DNA of 64,000 nt from Brevibacterium moorei. Lineage in GTDB: Bacteria; Actinomycetota; Actinomycetes; Actinomycetales; Brevibacteriaceae. The DNA is taken from assembly GCF_024580735.1 (NCBI RefSeq), contig NZ_JANIJX010000001.1:124001-188000 (forward strand), given 5' to 3'. The position numbers and the translations under genes were made by a program. The notes under the pieces are model-generated. The model saw only the letters and a list, made by a program, of their open reading frames with translations, was not told the origin of the DNA and searched no databases. Shown here piece by piece: positions 27,495 through 36,326 of this stretch (the first letter of the stretch is position 1; each line of letters opens with the position of its first letter).

Positions 27495-29494
27495 ACCTGG
27501 GCCTTGGTCTCGATGGCCTCGCGGATTCGGGCCACTGCCGCATCCACTGGCACCCCGTTGTCCTGGCTGCCATCGCGGAACCGGAATGAAACGGCTCCCG
27601 CGTCACGGTCCTCGCCGCCGACGATCAGCGTGTAGGGCACCTTCGACTTGCTGGCGTTGCGGATCTTCTTGGGGAAGCGGTCGTCGGAATCGTCGACCTC
27701 GACGCGCACCCCTGCATCGCGCAGGCGGGCGGCGATCTCCTGTGCGTAGTCCAGGAATTCCTCTGCCACCGGCACCAGGGTCGCCTGTACCGGCGAGAGC
27801 CAGACGGGGAAGGCCCCGGCATAGTGCTCGGTCAGCACCCCGAGGAACCGTTCGATCGAGCCGAACTTCGCGGAGTGGATCATCACCGGCTGTTTGCGGG
27901 TGCCGTCGGCCGCCTGATATTCCAGGCCGAAGCGCTCAGGCTGGTTGAAGTCCAGCTGGACGGTGGACATCTGCCAGGTGCGGCCGATCGCGTCTCGGGC
28001 CTGGACGGAGATCTTGGGACCGTAGAAAGCCGCGCCGCCCGGATCCGGGACCAATTCGAGGCCGGATTCGCGCGCCACCTTCTCCAGGGTCTCGGTGGCC
28101 TCACGCCACTGCTCGTCCGAACCGATGAACTTGTCCTTCTTCTTCCCGTCCTCATCGCGGGTGGACAGCTCGAGGTAGAAGTCGTCGAGGCCGAAGTCGC
28201 GCAACAGGCTGAACACGAAGTTCAGCAGATGACGGATCTCATCGGCCGCGCCCTCCTGGGTGACGTAGGAGTGTGAGTCGTCCTGGGTCAGCGCCCGGAC
28301 GCGGGTCAGTCCGTGCACCACCCCCGAGGCCTCATTGCGATAGACAGTGCCGAATTCGAACAGGCGCAGCGGCAGTTCCCGATACGAGCGCCCACGCGAC
28401 CGGTAGATGAGGTTGTGCATCGGGCAGTTCATCGCCTTGAGCCGGTACGGTGTGCCCTTCTTGAGGACCTCGCCGTTCTCACCGAGCACTTCGTCGACCG
28501 GCAGGGCTGGGAACATGTCCTCACCGTAGTAGGGCAGATGCCCCGAGGTGTAGAACAGAGTCTCCTTCGAGATGTGCGGGGTGCCGACGTATTCGAAGCC
28601 CTCTTCGATGTGCCTGCGGCGGACGTAGTCCTCCATCTCACGTTTGATCACCCCGCCCTTGGGGTGGAAGACGGGCAGCCCCGATCCCAGTTCCTCCGGG
28701 AAGGAGAACAGGTCGAGTTCAGCGCCCAACTTACGGTGGTCGCGGCGCTCGGCCTCCTTGATCCGGTCCTGGTAGGCCTTGAGTTCGTCCTTGGTCGCCC
28801 AGGCCGTACCGTAGATCCGCTGGAGGCTCGCATTGTCCTGGTCACCGCGCCAGTAGGCGGCCGAGGACTTGGTGACGGCGAAGCCGTTGCCGATGTACTT
28901 CGTCGAGGGCAGGTGCGGGCCACGGCACAGATCCTGCCAGACGACTTCGCCCTTGCGGTTGCGGTTCTCGTAGACGGTCAGCTCGGCACCGCCGACCTCC
29001 ACCGAGGACTCATCGTTCCCATGGCCCTTGTCGGTGATGAGTTCCAGTTTGAACGGCTCATCGGCCATCCTGCGACGGGCCTCAGCTTCATCGACCACGA
29101 CGCGGTTGAAGGTCTGGCCCTCCTTGACGATCCGCGCCACCCGCTTCTCGATCTTCTTGAGGTCTTCGGGGGTGAAGGGGTTCTCCACCTGGAAGTCGAA
29201 GTAGAAGCCGTCGGTGATGTAGGGCCCGATTCCCAGTTTAGTGCCCGGGAACAGTTCCTGCACGGCCTGGGCCACCGCGTGTCCGGTGGAGTGGCGCAGG
29301 ATGTCGAGTCCGGCCTGGTCGGCCAGGGTGATGGGGGCGATATGGTCGCCGACGGACAGTTCCCTGTTCAGATCGGCCGGCGCCCCGTTGAGCATGATCG
29401 CCACAACATCCCGACGATCCTCGAACACCGTTGTGCCCGTCATTCCCTCTACGAACGGAATGGGATTGTCGTCAAGGTACATGACTTCTGACAC
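27491..29494 (-). CDS. thrS: Threonyl-tRNA synthetase
   Basis: Class II synthetase of 667 residues with the N-terminal TGS domain, the editing domain ([11 protein letters not shown]), and the catalytic core with the zinc ligand Cys in [10 protein letters not shown] and the [16 protein letters not shown] motif. The anticodon domain closes the protein ([16 protein letters not shown]). Start GTG at 29494, with AGGAG 7 nt upstream. Longer in-frame readings into the leader have no similarity. A TAGAAT at 29541-29546 is a good -10 for it and overlaps the stop codon of the upstream gene. Confidence 0.97.
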   Translation of the reverse strand: MSEVMYLDDNPIPFVEGMTGTTVFEDRRDVVAIMLNGAPADLNRELSVGDHIAPITLADQAGLDILRHSTGHAVAQAVQELFPGTKLGIGPYITDGFYFDFQVENPFTPEDLKKIEKRVARIVKEGQTFNRVVVDEAEARRRMADEPFKLELITDKGHGNDESSVEVGGAELTVYENRNRKGEVVWQDLCRGPHLPSTKYIGNGFAVTKSSAAYWRGDQDNASLQRIYGTAWATKDELKAYQDRIKEAERRDHRKLGAELDLFSFPEELGSGLPVFHPKGGVIKREMEDYVRRRHIEEGFEYVGTPHISKETLFYTSGHLPYYGEDMFPALPVDEVLGENGEVLKKGTPYRLKAMNCPMHNLIYRSRGRSYRELPLRLFEFGTVYRNEASGVVHGLTRVRALTQDDSHSYVTQEGAADEIRHLLNFVFSLLRDFGLDDFYLELSTRDEDGKKKDKFIGSDEQWREATETLEKVARESGLELVPDPGGAAFYGPKISVQARDAIGRTWQMSTVQLDFNQPERFGLEYQAADGTRKQPVMIHSAKFGSIERFLGVLTEHYAGAFPVWLSPVQATLVPVAEEFLDYAQEIAARLRDAGVRVEVDDSDDRFPKKIRNASKSKVPYTLIVGGEDRDAGAVSFRFRDGSQDNGVPVDAAVARIREAIETKAQV

Positions 29495-29540
29495 GGATGT
29501 ACTCCTAGGTGATGAGAGTCGGACTCTAATGGATACGTCG

Positions 29541-29546
29541 ATTCTA
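29541..29546 (-). promoter_or_regulatory. -10 element TAGAAT for thrS
   Basis: TAGAAT on the minus strand lies about 46 nt before the thrS GTG and overlaps the stop codon of the membrane protein gene 29544-30341. The leader contains a small GAGTCGGACTC dyad (29515-29525), too weak for a riboswitch or T-box call. No clear -35. Confidence 0.5.
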
Positions 29547-30341
29547 TCCGCGCACGCGGTAGGGATTGTCGCGGGCACCGTCGAAGGTCAGCCGCAGGTC
29601 CAGGGAACCGATCGCTTTTTTGGGCACCGCGTAGGCCATTCGGAAGGTCTTCGACTTGCCGGGGGCGATCGATTCGTTGAAGGGTTCGACGCCGGAGAGC
29701 GCCATGGCTTCCGAGTACACGTCATAGCAGTGTTCCCCTGCGGCACGGCAGTACATTGCGGGATAGCCGGGGGAATAGGAGCGCTTCGAGTCGTTGACGA
29801 TGCGCACGTAGACCATCGCGACGGTCTTACCCGCATATTTCCCAGGCTGGGCGTCGTCCGGAGCGGACTCCGCACGGACCGCCGTGCGCAAGGTCACACC
29901 CGAGTTCAGGTGTGCCCGATGTGCGTCCTGCGGGAAGTCGATCCCCGTCTGCGGACGAGTCCCCTGTGCAGTGGGCGAGGGTTCCGCCCGTGGCTCGTCG
30001 GCCTCATCGGTACCCAGCCGTTTATGAGCGGCGTTGAAATGGTACCCGGGGACCTCATGACCGAACATCCCCGCCATGGACAACCCCACCTGGCCGACCA
30101 TGGTCAGGCAGCCCAGCCCCACCGACAGGGCCGTCAACCCAGCCACCCACGCGGTACGCCGGCCCCGGCCGACCCCGGCCAGTGTCCCCAGCACCACGGC
30201 TGCGGCCCCCAAGCCGATGACCAGGGCATCGAACCGACTCGTCGCAATACCCCAGCCCGCGGCCAGGGCCGTTGCCAGGCCCGCCAGCCCGAGCAGCCCA
30301 CGAATCACTCCGGCCACCGGAGTCTCACCCCTGCCGGTCAT
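29544..30341 (-). CDS. Membrane protein with DUF4352-like extracytoplasmic domain
   Basis: Unknown function. The 265-residue protein has four hydrophobic segments within residues 10-100, then a flexible Pro/Ala/Glu-rich stretch, then a beta-rich domain ([43 protein letters not shown]) similar in pattern to the C-terminal half of the adjacent gene 30343-31407. Two Cys in that domain ([12 protein letters not shown]) could form a disulfide. The start ATG at 30341 lies 1 nt after the stop of the upstream gene. The pair probably forms an operon and arose by duplication of the terminal domain. Confidence 0.7.
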   Translation of the reverse strand: MTGRGETPVAGVIRGLLGLAGLATALAAGWGIATSRFDALVIGLGAAAVVLGTLAGVGRGRRTAWVAGLTALSVGLGCLTMVGQVGLSMAGMFGHEVPGYHFNAAHKRLGTDEADEPRAEPSPTAQGTRPQTGIDFPQDAHRAHLNSGVTLRTAVRAESAPDDAQPGKYAGKTVAMVYVRIVNDSKRSYSPGYPAMYCRAAGEHCYDVYSEAMALSGVEPFNESIAPGKSKTFRMAYAVPKKAIGSLDLRLTFDGARDNPYRVRG

Positions 30342-30342
30342 C

Positions 30343-31407
30343 TCAGCCGGCGAAGGTGAACTTCAGGGTTTTGCTGCCATCGGCACCGCCGACGAACCGA
30401 TACTCCAGCGCTACGTCCTTCTGCTGATCGGCCGGAACCGTATAGGCAACCTCGAAAGTACGGGATTGGCCGGCCGCGACCTCCTTGGTGAAGCTCAGCT
30501 GGCTGATCAGTTCACCGTCCTTGAAGTCGGTGACAGCCTTGCACTCCTTACCGCCATAACTGCACTTCGCGATCGGGAAGGAGGGCTTGTACGTGCTGCT
30601 GGTGGTGTTCTTGAGCGTCACCGTCGCCAGGGTCACCTGCTTGCCCGCAATGTCCTGCGGTTGCGCCGACTGGCTTGCGGTGAAGGAGGACAGTTTGACC
30701 GACATGCTGACGCCCTTGGCCAATTCGGCGGTGCCGTTTTCGGCTTCCACCGCGTCGTCGCCGGGGGCCGGCTGCGCAGCGGGCGCCGTTGCCTGATCGT
30801 CCTCCCCACCGGGGGCGGCGGCCGGGGCCTGTGTCGGCTGACCGTAACCGTCGGCGGTGGACTCCTTGCAGGTGTTCTCCGAGCTCGACCAGTAGTGGCC
30901 GGGTTCGTTGCTGCACTCCTCGGCCTTGCTCGCAGCGCCGAGTCCCACGACCACGCCCACGATCAGCACAATGGTACCCAGTAGGCCCAGCACCGTGGTG
31001 ATGGCGCCCGCGATAACACCCGTCAGCGCCTGTCCCCGGTTGTTCGCCGTACCGTTCTTGACATTCTTCAGGCCGATGCAGCCCAGGATCAGACCGACCA
31101 CGCCGGCCAACCAGATGAGGATGCCGACGAGGCCCAGGATCATCGCCCAGAGGCCGACGCCGTTCTTCTCCGAACCCGCCTGCGGGCCCTGCGGACCTCC
31201 GGGGTAACCGGTCGGACCATACGGCGGATAGTCCCCTCCCCCGTAATTACCGCCCTGATAATCGCCGGTGGTGCCATACGCCTGAGTTCCGTAGTCCGCC
31301 TGCGGTTGCCCATACGGGCTGCTCTGTCCCGCGTACGGATCCGTCGGACCGCTGCCCTGCGGCACCCCATACGGGTTGGGCTGATTGGGATCGTAAGGCT
31401 GACTCAT
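30343..31407 (-). CDS. DUF4190/DUF4352-type membrane protein
   Basis: A 354-residue protein in three parts: a cytoplasmic N-terminus of about 75 residues rich in Gln, Tyr, Gly, Pro (repeats of the type PYGQPQ); two hydrophobic helices (MILGLVGILIWLAGVVGLILG and a second) of the DUF4190 type; and an extracytoplasmic C-terminal beta domain of the DUF4352/telokin-like kind (VTLATVTLKNTTSSTYKP, TFEVAYTVPADQ). Paired cysteines (CSYGGKEC) recall the neighbour's [11 protein letters not shown] 31407 with GAGGAAG 7 nt upstream. Function unknown; an envelope role is an inference. Confidence 0.72.
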   Translation of the reverse strand: MSQPYDPNQPNPYGVPQGSGPTDPYAGQSSPYGQPQADYGTQAYGTTGDYQGGNYGGGDYPPYGPTGYPGGPQGPQAGSEKNGVGLWAMILGLVGILIWLAGVVGLILGCIGLKNVKNGTANNRGQALTGVIAGAITTVLGLLGTIVLIVGVVVGLGAASKAEECSNEPGHYWSSSENTCKESTADGYGQPTQAPAAAPGGEDDQATAPAAQPAPGDDAVEAENGTAELAKGVSMSVKLSSFTASQSAQPQDIAGKQVTLATVTLKNTTSSTYKPSFPIAKCSYGGKECKAVTDFKDGELISQLSFTKEVAAGQSRTFEVAYTVPADQQKDVALEYRFVGGADGSKTLKFTFAG

Positions 31408-31535
31408 CGAATACTTCCTCGTCTACAAGAACCTGGTAGGGATGCCGCGCCGATCAAGGGGCCACCGGGATCGCGGACGATGCACCACTACCCTACCCGA
31501 CTGCGTTCGGGGGCCCACGAACCGGGCGAACATAC

Positions 31536-31561
31536 AAAAAAGCGGCCCCGTAGGACCGCTT
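31536..31561 (-). terminator. Rho-independent terminator of the tRNA operon
   Basis: On the minus strand the 9-bp stem AAGCGGTCC/GGGCCGCTT (one G-U pair) closes a TACG loop and is followed by six T. It lies 19 nt after the last tRNA (Val). Confidence 0.93.
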
Positions 31562-31579
31562 GACTGAGCACACTGTGTG

Positions 31580-31651
31580 TGCGCGATACTGGGATCGAAC
31601 CAGTGACCTCTTCCGTGTCAGGGAAGCGCGCTACCGCTGCGCCAATCGCGC
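31580..31651 (-). tRNA. tRNA-Val (anticodon GAC)
   Basis: 72-nt cloverleaf: acceptor GCGCGAT/ATCGCGC, discriminator A, anticodon stem CTTCC/GGAAG with loop CTGACAC (anticodon GAC), T arm ACTGG/CCAGT. CCA not encoded. Identical to the copy at 32131-32202. Last tRNA of the array. Confidence 0.97.
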
Positions 31652-31677
31652 TCATGACGAGCTATTCAGTTGTTACG

Positions 31678-31748
31678 AGGTGGCGACGGGATTCGAACCC
31701 GTGTATACGGCTTTGCAGGCCGCTGCCTCGCCTCTCGGCCACGCCACC
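31678..31748 (-). tRNA. tRNA-Cys (anticodon GCA)
   Basis: 71-nt cloverleaf: acceptor GGTGGCG/CGCCACC, discriminator U (as tRNA-Cys requires), anticodon loop CTGCAAA with anticodon GCA. The only Cys tRNA in the window. CCA not encoded. Confidence 0.97.
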
Positions 31749-31796
31749 AGGTTGGGTTGCGAACCCACTACCAAGAGTCTGAAACTCCGGCACGCG

Positions 31797-31869
31797 AGCG
31801 GATGACGGGACTCGAACCCGCGACCCTCACCTTGGCAAGGTGATGCTCTACCAACTGAGCCACATCCGC
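31797..31869 (-). tRNA. tRNA-Gly (anticodon GCC), copy 1
   Basis: 73-nt cloverleaf: acceptor GCGGATG/CATCCGC, discriminator U, anticodon stem TCACC/GGTGA with loop TTGCCAA (anticodon GCC). Identical in sequence to the two other Gly copies. CCA not encoded. Confidence 0.97.
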
Positions 31870-31900
31870 ATGATTGTGCCCGGGGTTTGAACCCCACGCG

Positions 31901-31973
31901 AGCGGATGACGGGACTCGAACCCGCGACCCTCACCTTGGCAAGGTGATGCTCTACCAACTGAGCCACATCCGC
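31901..31973 (-). tRNA. tRNA-Gly (anticodon GCC), copy 2
   Basis: Same cloverleaf as copy 1. It also shares the CACGCG that flanks the 3' side of copy 1, so the two are a recent tandem duplication about 104 nt apart. Confidence 0.97.
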
Positions 31974-32011
31974 ACTGTTCACACTGGCGTCGATGACTTC
32001 CGACACCATCG

Positions 32012-32083
32012 TGCGCGATACTGGGATCGAACCAGTGACCTCTTCCGTGTGAAGGAAGCGCGCTACCCCTGCGCCAATCGCGC
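32012..32083 (-). tRNA. tRNA-Val (anticodon CAC)
   Basis: 72-nt cloverleaf with anticodon loop TTCACAC (anticodon CAC). It differs from the Val-GAC gene at only three positions: the anticodon first base, one anticodon-loop base (C to T) and one D-arm base. It reads the GUG codon. Confidence 0.97.
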
Positions 32084-32130
32084 ATGATCGAATCATGCAT
32101 ATTCTATTATCACAGTGAATCTCTTCACCG

Positions 32131-32202
32131 TGCGCGATACTGGGATCGAACCAGTGACCTCTTCCGTGTCAGGGAAGCGCGCTACCGCTGCGCCAATCGC
32201 GC
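32131..32202 (-). tRNA. tRNA-Val (anticodon GAC), copy 2
   Basis: 72-nt cloverleaf identical to the gene at 31580-31651. The second tRNA in transcription order. Confidence 0.97.
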
Positions 32203-32226
32203 CCATGTTACACCGTAGGGCAACCG

Positions 32227-32299
32227 AGCGGATGACGGGACTCGAACCCGCGACCCTCACCTTGGCAAGGTGATGCTCTACCAACTGAGCCACATCCGC
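32227..32299 (-). tRNA. tRNA-Gly (anticodon GCC), copy 3
   Basis: First tRNA of the operon. Same 73-nt sequence as the other Gly copies, but with different flanks. Confidence 0.97.
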
Positions 32300-32343
32300 A
32301 TGTCGTTCCGGCCGCCTTTCGGCTTGCCTCGCAACGAAATTAA

Positions 32344-32373
32344 ACTCTATACGACGGTATCCGCACATGCCAA
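32344..32373 (-). promoter_or_regulatory. Promoter of the seven-tRNA operon
   Basis: On the minus strand TTGGCA (32368-32373) lies 16 nt upstream of TATAGA (32346-32351), or 18 nt from TAGAGT (32344-32349). This is the best -35/-10 pair in the window. The start site would fall about 35-40 nt before the first tRNA. Confidence 0.7.
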
Positions 32374-32482
32374 ATCGTGTGGACATGACCCTGATCACAG
32401 AGATGCCGAAGGGTGGGCATTCAACGCGCAGGATCTCATCGACCGTCCACCGGATTCCCGGGAAACCACGACCGTGGACCAG

Positions 32483-32488
32483 TAAACT
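32483..32488 (+). promoter_or_regulatory. -10 element TAAACT upstream of the TIGR02611 gene
   Basis: TAAACT ends 7 nt before the ATG at 32496. No Shine-Dalgarno follows, so transcription probably starts at the ATG. No -35 match. Confidence 0.55.
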
Positions 32489-32495
32489 GCCGACT

Positions 32496-33020
32496 ATGAG
32501 CACCGATGAGGCGACCACCCGCCCGGTCATCCCCCCTGCGGACACCCGCGTACCGGCACCGGCTTCCCCCACCGCGGCGCGCCCCACGCGCGGTGTGCCG
32601 GCCACACGGGCCCAGTGGTTCCGCGTCACCCGCCTGCATGCGCTGCGCACCCGGCGCCGGATCCACTCCAACCGACACGTCTCGCGGGTCTACCGTGTCA
32701 GCGTCGGTGTGGTGGGGGCACTCGTCATCGTCGCCGGCCTCATCATGGTCCCACTGCCCGGACCCGGCTGGCTCGTGGTCTTCTGCGGCATCGCGGTCAT
32801 CGCCAGCGAGTTCGCCTGGGCGCACCGGTTGCTGTGCTGGGCGCGCCTGAAGCTCCATGTCTGGACGCGCTGGTTGGCAGCCCAACCCCGTTGGGTGGGT
32901 CTGCTGATCGGCACCGCCACGTGCGTGTGCGTGTGCGCCTGTGTCTGGGGTGTGCTGCGCCTGGCGGGGATCCCCGATTGGGTCCCCGCCCGGCTGGCCC
33001 ACCTCACCCTGCTCGACTGA
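32496..33020 (+). CDS. TIGR02611-family membrane protein (PGPGW motif)
   Basis: A 174-residue membrane protein of unknown function. After a Pro/Ala-rich N-terminus it has a basic segment and the diagnostic motif VPLPGPGWLVVF at the end of the first hydrophobic pair, then GIAVIASEFAWAHR, then a last helix with unusual cysteines (CVCVCACVW). I started at ATG 32496; the longer upstream reading lacks similarity and would overlap the tRNA promoter. Divergent from the tRNA operon and convergent with the ZapE-like gene. Confidence 0.8.
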   Translation: MSTDEATTRPVIPPADTRVPAPASPTAARPTRGVPATRAQWFRVTRLHALRTRRRIHSNRHVSRVYRVSVGVVGALVIVAGLIMVPLPGPGWLVVFCGIAVIASEFAWAHRLLCWARLKLHVWTRWLAAQPRWVGLLIGTATCVCVCACVWGVLRLAGIPDWVPARLAHLTLLD

Positions 33021-33045
33021 GTACCGGTGAGCCGACCCCGCGTGT

Positions 33046-34062
33046 TCAGGACTCCGCGTTGGCCAGCGCAGTCAGGCGCGAAAGGCAGCGCAGGTACTTC
33101 TTCTTGTATCCGCCGGCCAGCATCTCGGGGGTGAAAACCGCATCCAGCCGGGCTCCCGTGTTCTTGATCTCCACGGCGCGGTCGTACATCCGGTCCACCA
33201 GTGCCACGAAGCGCAGTGCGACATCCTGACTGGGGATCGTGGCGACATTCGACCAGGCCGCAGCCGTGACGGTGCCGAGCATACGCCCGTACCGTGATGG
33301 ATGGACCTGTCGCAGGTGTTCCAACAGCGCCTCGAAATCGTCGACCGCGACCTCGCCGTCGACCGTGCCGACATAGTCGGACAGGCCCTGCGCATCCAGG
33401 GGTTCGGGCGGGGTGGGTGCGCCACGGTGGCGGTAATCATCGCCGTCGATCGAGAGGATTTCGAACTGATCGGCCATCGCCTGGATCTCGCGTAGGAAGT
33501 CCTGGGCTGCGAACCGTCCCTCCCCCAGCGCACCGGGCAGGGTGTTGGAGGTCGCGATGATCTTGACCCCGGCATCGGCGATCTCCCGCATCAGGCGGGT
33601 CATCATCATGGTGTCACCCGGATCGTCGAGTTCGAACTCGTCGATGCACACCAATCGCATCCCAGACAACACGGTCTTCGCCTGCTGGAATCCCAGGGCG
33701 CCGATCAGGTTCGTGTACTCGACGAAGGTACCGAAGGCAGCCGGCTTGTCGTTGGCGTGCCAGGCCGAGGCCAGCAGGTGGGTCTTGCCCACACCATAGC
33801 CGCCGTCGAGGTACACCCCGCGAACGGCCGGGGCCTTCTTACCGCCGAAGAGCCGGCCCAGCAGGCCGGGGCGCTTCGCGCCGGCACCGGTGAAATCGCT
33901 CAGCTTGTCCCGCGCAGCGCTCTGACTCGGCTGCGTCGGGTCCGGTCGGTAGGAGTCGAAGGAGACGTTCTCGAACTGCGGCGGGGGCACCAGCCCCGCC
34001 ACCAGTTCGTCCGGGCTGACCCGGGGATTACGGTCGATCAGGTGCACAGTCGTAGAACTCAC
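33046..34062 (-). CDS. zapE: ZapE/AFG1-family ATPase
   Basis: P-loop ATPase of the AFG1/ZapE family (cell-division ATPase in E. coli; role in actinobacteria untested). The 338-residue protein has Walker A GGYGVGKTH, Walker B LVCIDEFELDD, and the family motif IIATSNTLP followed by RFAAQDFL. GTG start at 34062: a TACACT lies 8 nt upstream and no Shine-Dalgarno is visible. The in-frame TTG at 34068 seems less likely. Confidence 0.88.
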   Translation of the reverse strand: MSSTTVHLIDRNPRVSPDELVAGLVPPPQFENVSFDSYRPDPTQPSQSAARDKLSDFTGAGAKRPGLLGRLFGGKKAPAVRGVYLDGGYGVGKTHLLASAWHANDKPAAFGTFVEYTNLIGALGFQQAKTVLSGMRLVCIDEFELDDPGDTMMMTRLMREIADAGVKIIATSNTLPGALGEGRFAAQDFLREIQAMADQFEILSIDGDDYRHRGAPTPPEPLDAQGLSDYVGTVDGEVAVDDFEALLEHLRQVHPSRYGRMLGTVTAAAWSNVATIPSQDVALRFVALVDRMYDRAVEIKNTGARLDAVFTPEMLAGGYKKKYLRCLSRLTALANAES

Positions 34063-34070
34063 AAGCAACC

Positions 34071-34076
34071 AGTGTA
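34071..34076 (-). promoter_or_regulatory. -10-like element TACACT upstream of zapE
   Basis: TACACT ends 8 nt before the GTG at 34062, just after the era stop. Slightly longer than the 6-7 nt seen at other genes here. Confidence 0.4.
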
Positions 34077-34101
34077 GCCGGGGGCCCGACCACCGGATCC
34101 G

Positions 34102-35037
34102 CTAGGAGAAGTCAAAGCCCAGACGGCCCAGCTGTTTGGGATCCCGCTGCCAGTCCTTGGCGACCTTGACGTGGAGGTCCAGATAGATCGGCGTGCCCAG
34201 GATCGCCTCGATCTCCGAGCGCGCCTGTGACCCGATCTGCTTGAGCCGTGTGCCCCGCCGACCGATGATGATGGCCTTCTGGCTGTCGCGCTCCACATAG
34301 AGATTCACGTGCACGTCCCACAGGGGGCGGTCCTGGGGCCTGCCCTCGCGCGGGCCCATCTCCTCGACCTGCACAGCCAGGGAGTGCGGCAATTCGTCGC
34401 GTACCCCTTCGAGGGCGGCCTCCCTGACCAGCTCGGCCACGAGCACGGATTCGGGTTCATCGGTCAGGTCCCCGTCGGGGTACAGTGGCGGGCTGTCCGG
34501 CAGGTGTTCGGACAGCACCCGATCGACGGTATCGACCTGGAAGTCGCCCACGGCCGAGACCGGGACGATGTCGGCGAAGTCGTAGAGTTCACCGACGGCC
34601 AGCAGTGCTGCGCCGACCTCCTCCCGCGAGACCTTGTCGGTCTTGGTCACCAACGCGACCACCGGGGTGCGCCCGGCCACCTTCTTCAACTCCGCTGCGA
34701 TATAGCGATCGCCGGGGCCGATCTTCTCATCGGCCGGCAGGCAGAACCCGATGACATCGACCTCGGACAACGTCATGGCCACCAGGTCGTTGAGCCTGGC
34801 CCCCAACAGGGTCCGTGGTTTGTGCAGCCCTGGCGTGTCCACCAATACGGTCTGATGATCCGGCCGGTGGACGATCCCGCGGATCGTGTGCCTGGTGGTC
34901 TGCGGTTTGGCCGAGGTGATGGCCACCTTGGCGCCGACCAGGGCATTCGTCAGGGTCGACTTGCCCGTATTGGGCCGTCCGACGAAACAGGCGAAGCCGG
35001 CCCGGAAGCCCTCGGGGACTTCGGCGAATAGGCTCAT
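34102..35037 (-). CDS. era: GTPase Era
   Basis: GTPase that binds 16S rRNA 3' end during 30S assembly. The 311-residue protein has G1 GRPNTGKST, G3 DTPG, G4 TKTD, G5 SAV and the C-terminal KH domain (VERDSQKAIIIGRRGTRLKQIG). The N-terminal EGFRAGFACFVGRP matches family starts. ATG 35037 overlaps the upstream CNNM gene stop (ATGA). Last gene of the hrcA to era run. Confidence 0.97.
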   Translation of the reverse strand: MSLFAEVPEGFRAGFACFVGRPNTGKSTLTNALVGAKVAITSAKPQTTRHTIRGIVHRPDHQTVLVDTPGLHKPRTLLGARLNDLVAMTLSEVDVIGFCLPADEKIGPGDRYIAAELKKVAGRTPVVALVTKTDKVSREEVGAALLAVGELYDFADIVPVSAVGDFQVDTVDRVLSEHLPDSPPLYPDGDLTDEPESVLVAELVREAALEGVRDELPHSLAVQVEEMGPREGRPQDRPLWDVHVNLYVERDSQKAIIIGRRGTRLKQIGSQARSEIEAILGTPIYLDLHVKVAKDWQRDPKQLGRLGFDFS

Positions 35038-36326
35038 TGGTGTTGTCCTTCCTCGGTGTGTGCGGCCGGAGGTCCCACACGGGTGATGATGACGTGTTCG
35101 ACGCGGTGGCGTCTGCCCTGTCCGGCCTCGGCGGTGATCCGCAGACCGGCGATCTGCGCCGTGGATCCGGCGATCGGCACCAGCCCGATGAGCGTCGTGA
35201 GCAGGCCGCCGACCGTGCTGACGTCCTCCTGATCGATGCGGACGTCGAAGAAGTCGGCCAGGTCCTCGATCTGCATGCGCACGGAAACGCGGAAGGTCCC
35301 GGGTTCGAGCTCTTCGATGTCGGCATCCTGATGGTCGTACTCGTCGTCGATCTCGCCGAAGATCTCCTCGACGATGTCCTCGATGGTCACGACCCCGGCG
35401 GTACCGCCGTATTCGTCGACGACGACCACCACGTGCCGGCTCTCGGCCTGCATCCGGTGCAGCAGCGCGTCGACGGCGACCGTGTCCGGGACGAAGGGGA
35501 CCTGCCTGGCCAGCATCCAGGCCGGCTCGGCATCGTCCTCGGGATGGACGTGGACGCGCCTGACCACGTCCTTGAGGTAGAGCACCCCGCGCACATCGTC
35601 CATATCCTCGCCAATCACCGGGATCCGGGAGAAGCCCGAGCGCAGGAACAGGCTCAGCGCCCTGCGCAGCGGCGTTTCGGCGTCGAGCACGACCAGGTCG
35701 GTGCGCGGCACCATCACCTTGTAGGCCCTGGTGTCGCCCAGATTGAACACGCTTTCGATCATGTCGCGTTCATCGTCCTCGATGACGTTTCCGGCACTCG
35801 CCCGGTCGACCAGATCGCGCAGCTGGGACTCCGAGACGAAGGGACCGTCACGATAGACCCGATCGGGGGTGAGCATATTGCCCAGCCACACGAACACCCT
35901 GGCCACAGGCCCCAGCGCCCGGCGGAGTCCGAAGACGACTCCGGACAGGGCGAGGCTGACCTGCGTCGAGCGGCGCCGGCCGATCGTGCGCGGCGAGACC
36001 CCGGAGATCACGAACACCGCGATCGCAGCGGTCAGCACGCTGGCCAGCATCACCTCCCAGGCCTGCCCGAATGCACCCGTGTAGCCATAGACGATGAACA
36101 CCGTGGCCCCGGCCTCGAAGAGCATCCGGGTGAAGATGAGCACATTGAGGTGGGTTGGCAGGTCGCCGAGGATCCGCAGGGTCCGGTCGGCGGCCCGGCT
36201 GCCCTCGGCGGCCAGGTCGGAGATCTCATGATGGCTGACCACGGAGAGCGCGGCGTCGACCGCCGCCAGGCAGGCCGCCAGGCCCAGCGCGCCCAGCGCC
36301 GCCAGGAAGAACCAGAGGATCGTCAC
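35034..36326 (-). CDS. CNNM/HlyC-CorC-type membrane protein with CBS domains
   Basis: A 430-residue protein with a DUF21/CNNM membrane domain (three hydrophobic helices within 1-150), a CBS pair (PRTDLVVLDAETPLRRALSLF and VVDEYGGTAGVVTIEDIVEEIFGEI), and a C-terminal CorC_HlyC domain. Often called hemolysin, but proteins of this type are probably magnesium transporters or regulators. GTG start at 36326 adjoins the ybeY stop with no gap, as in the usual ybeY-corC-era order. Confidence 0.9.
   Translation of the reverse strand: MTILWFFLAALGALGLAACLAAVDAALSVVSHHEISDLAAEGSRAADRTLRILGDLPTHLNVLIFTRMLFEAGATVFIVYGYTGAFGQAWEVMLASVLTAAIAVFVISGVSPRTIGRRRSTQVSLALSGVVFGLRRALGPVARVFVWLGNMLTPDRVYRDGPFVSESQLRDLVDRASAGNVIEDDERDMIESVFNLGDTRAYKVMVPRTDLVVLDAETPLRRALSLFLRSGFSRIPVIGEDMDDVRGVLYLKDVVRRVHVHPEDDAEPAWMLARQVPFVPDTVAVDALLHRMQAESRHVVVVVDEYGGTAGVVTIEDIVEEIFGEIDDEYDHQDADIEELEPGTFRVSVRMQIEDLADFFDVRIDQEDVSTVGGLLTTLIGLVPIAGSTAQIAGLRITAEAGQGRRHRVEHVIITRVGPPAAHTEEGQHQ

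Noticed and set aside
29515..29546. T-box or riboswitch leader for thrS
   Set aside because: The leader is only about 45 nt with one 5-bp dyad. No T-box sequence or specifier loop is visible.
31560..32090. Short open frames across the tRNA cluster (for example 31560-31805 and 31768-32100)
   Set aside because: They are translations of tRNA genes and their antisense. The repeated peptides arise from the repeated tRNAs.
31580..32299. Repeated ~72-nt units with near-regular spacing, resembling a CRISPR array or direct repeat
   Set aside because: Each unit folds as a tRNA with a legal anticodon, acceptor and T arm. No short identical repeats with unique spacers.
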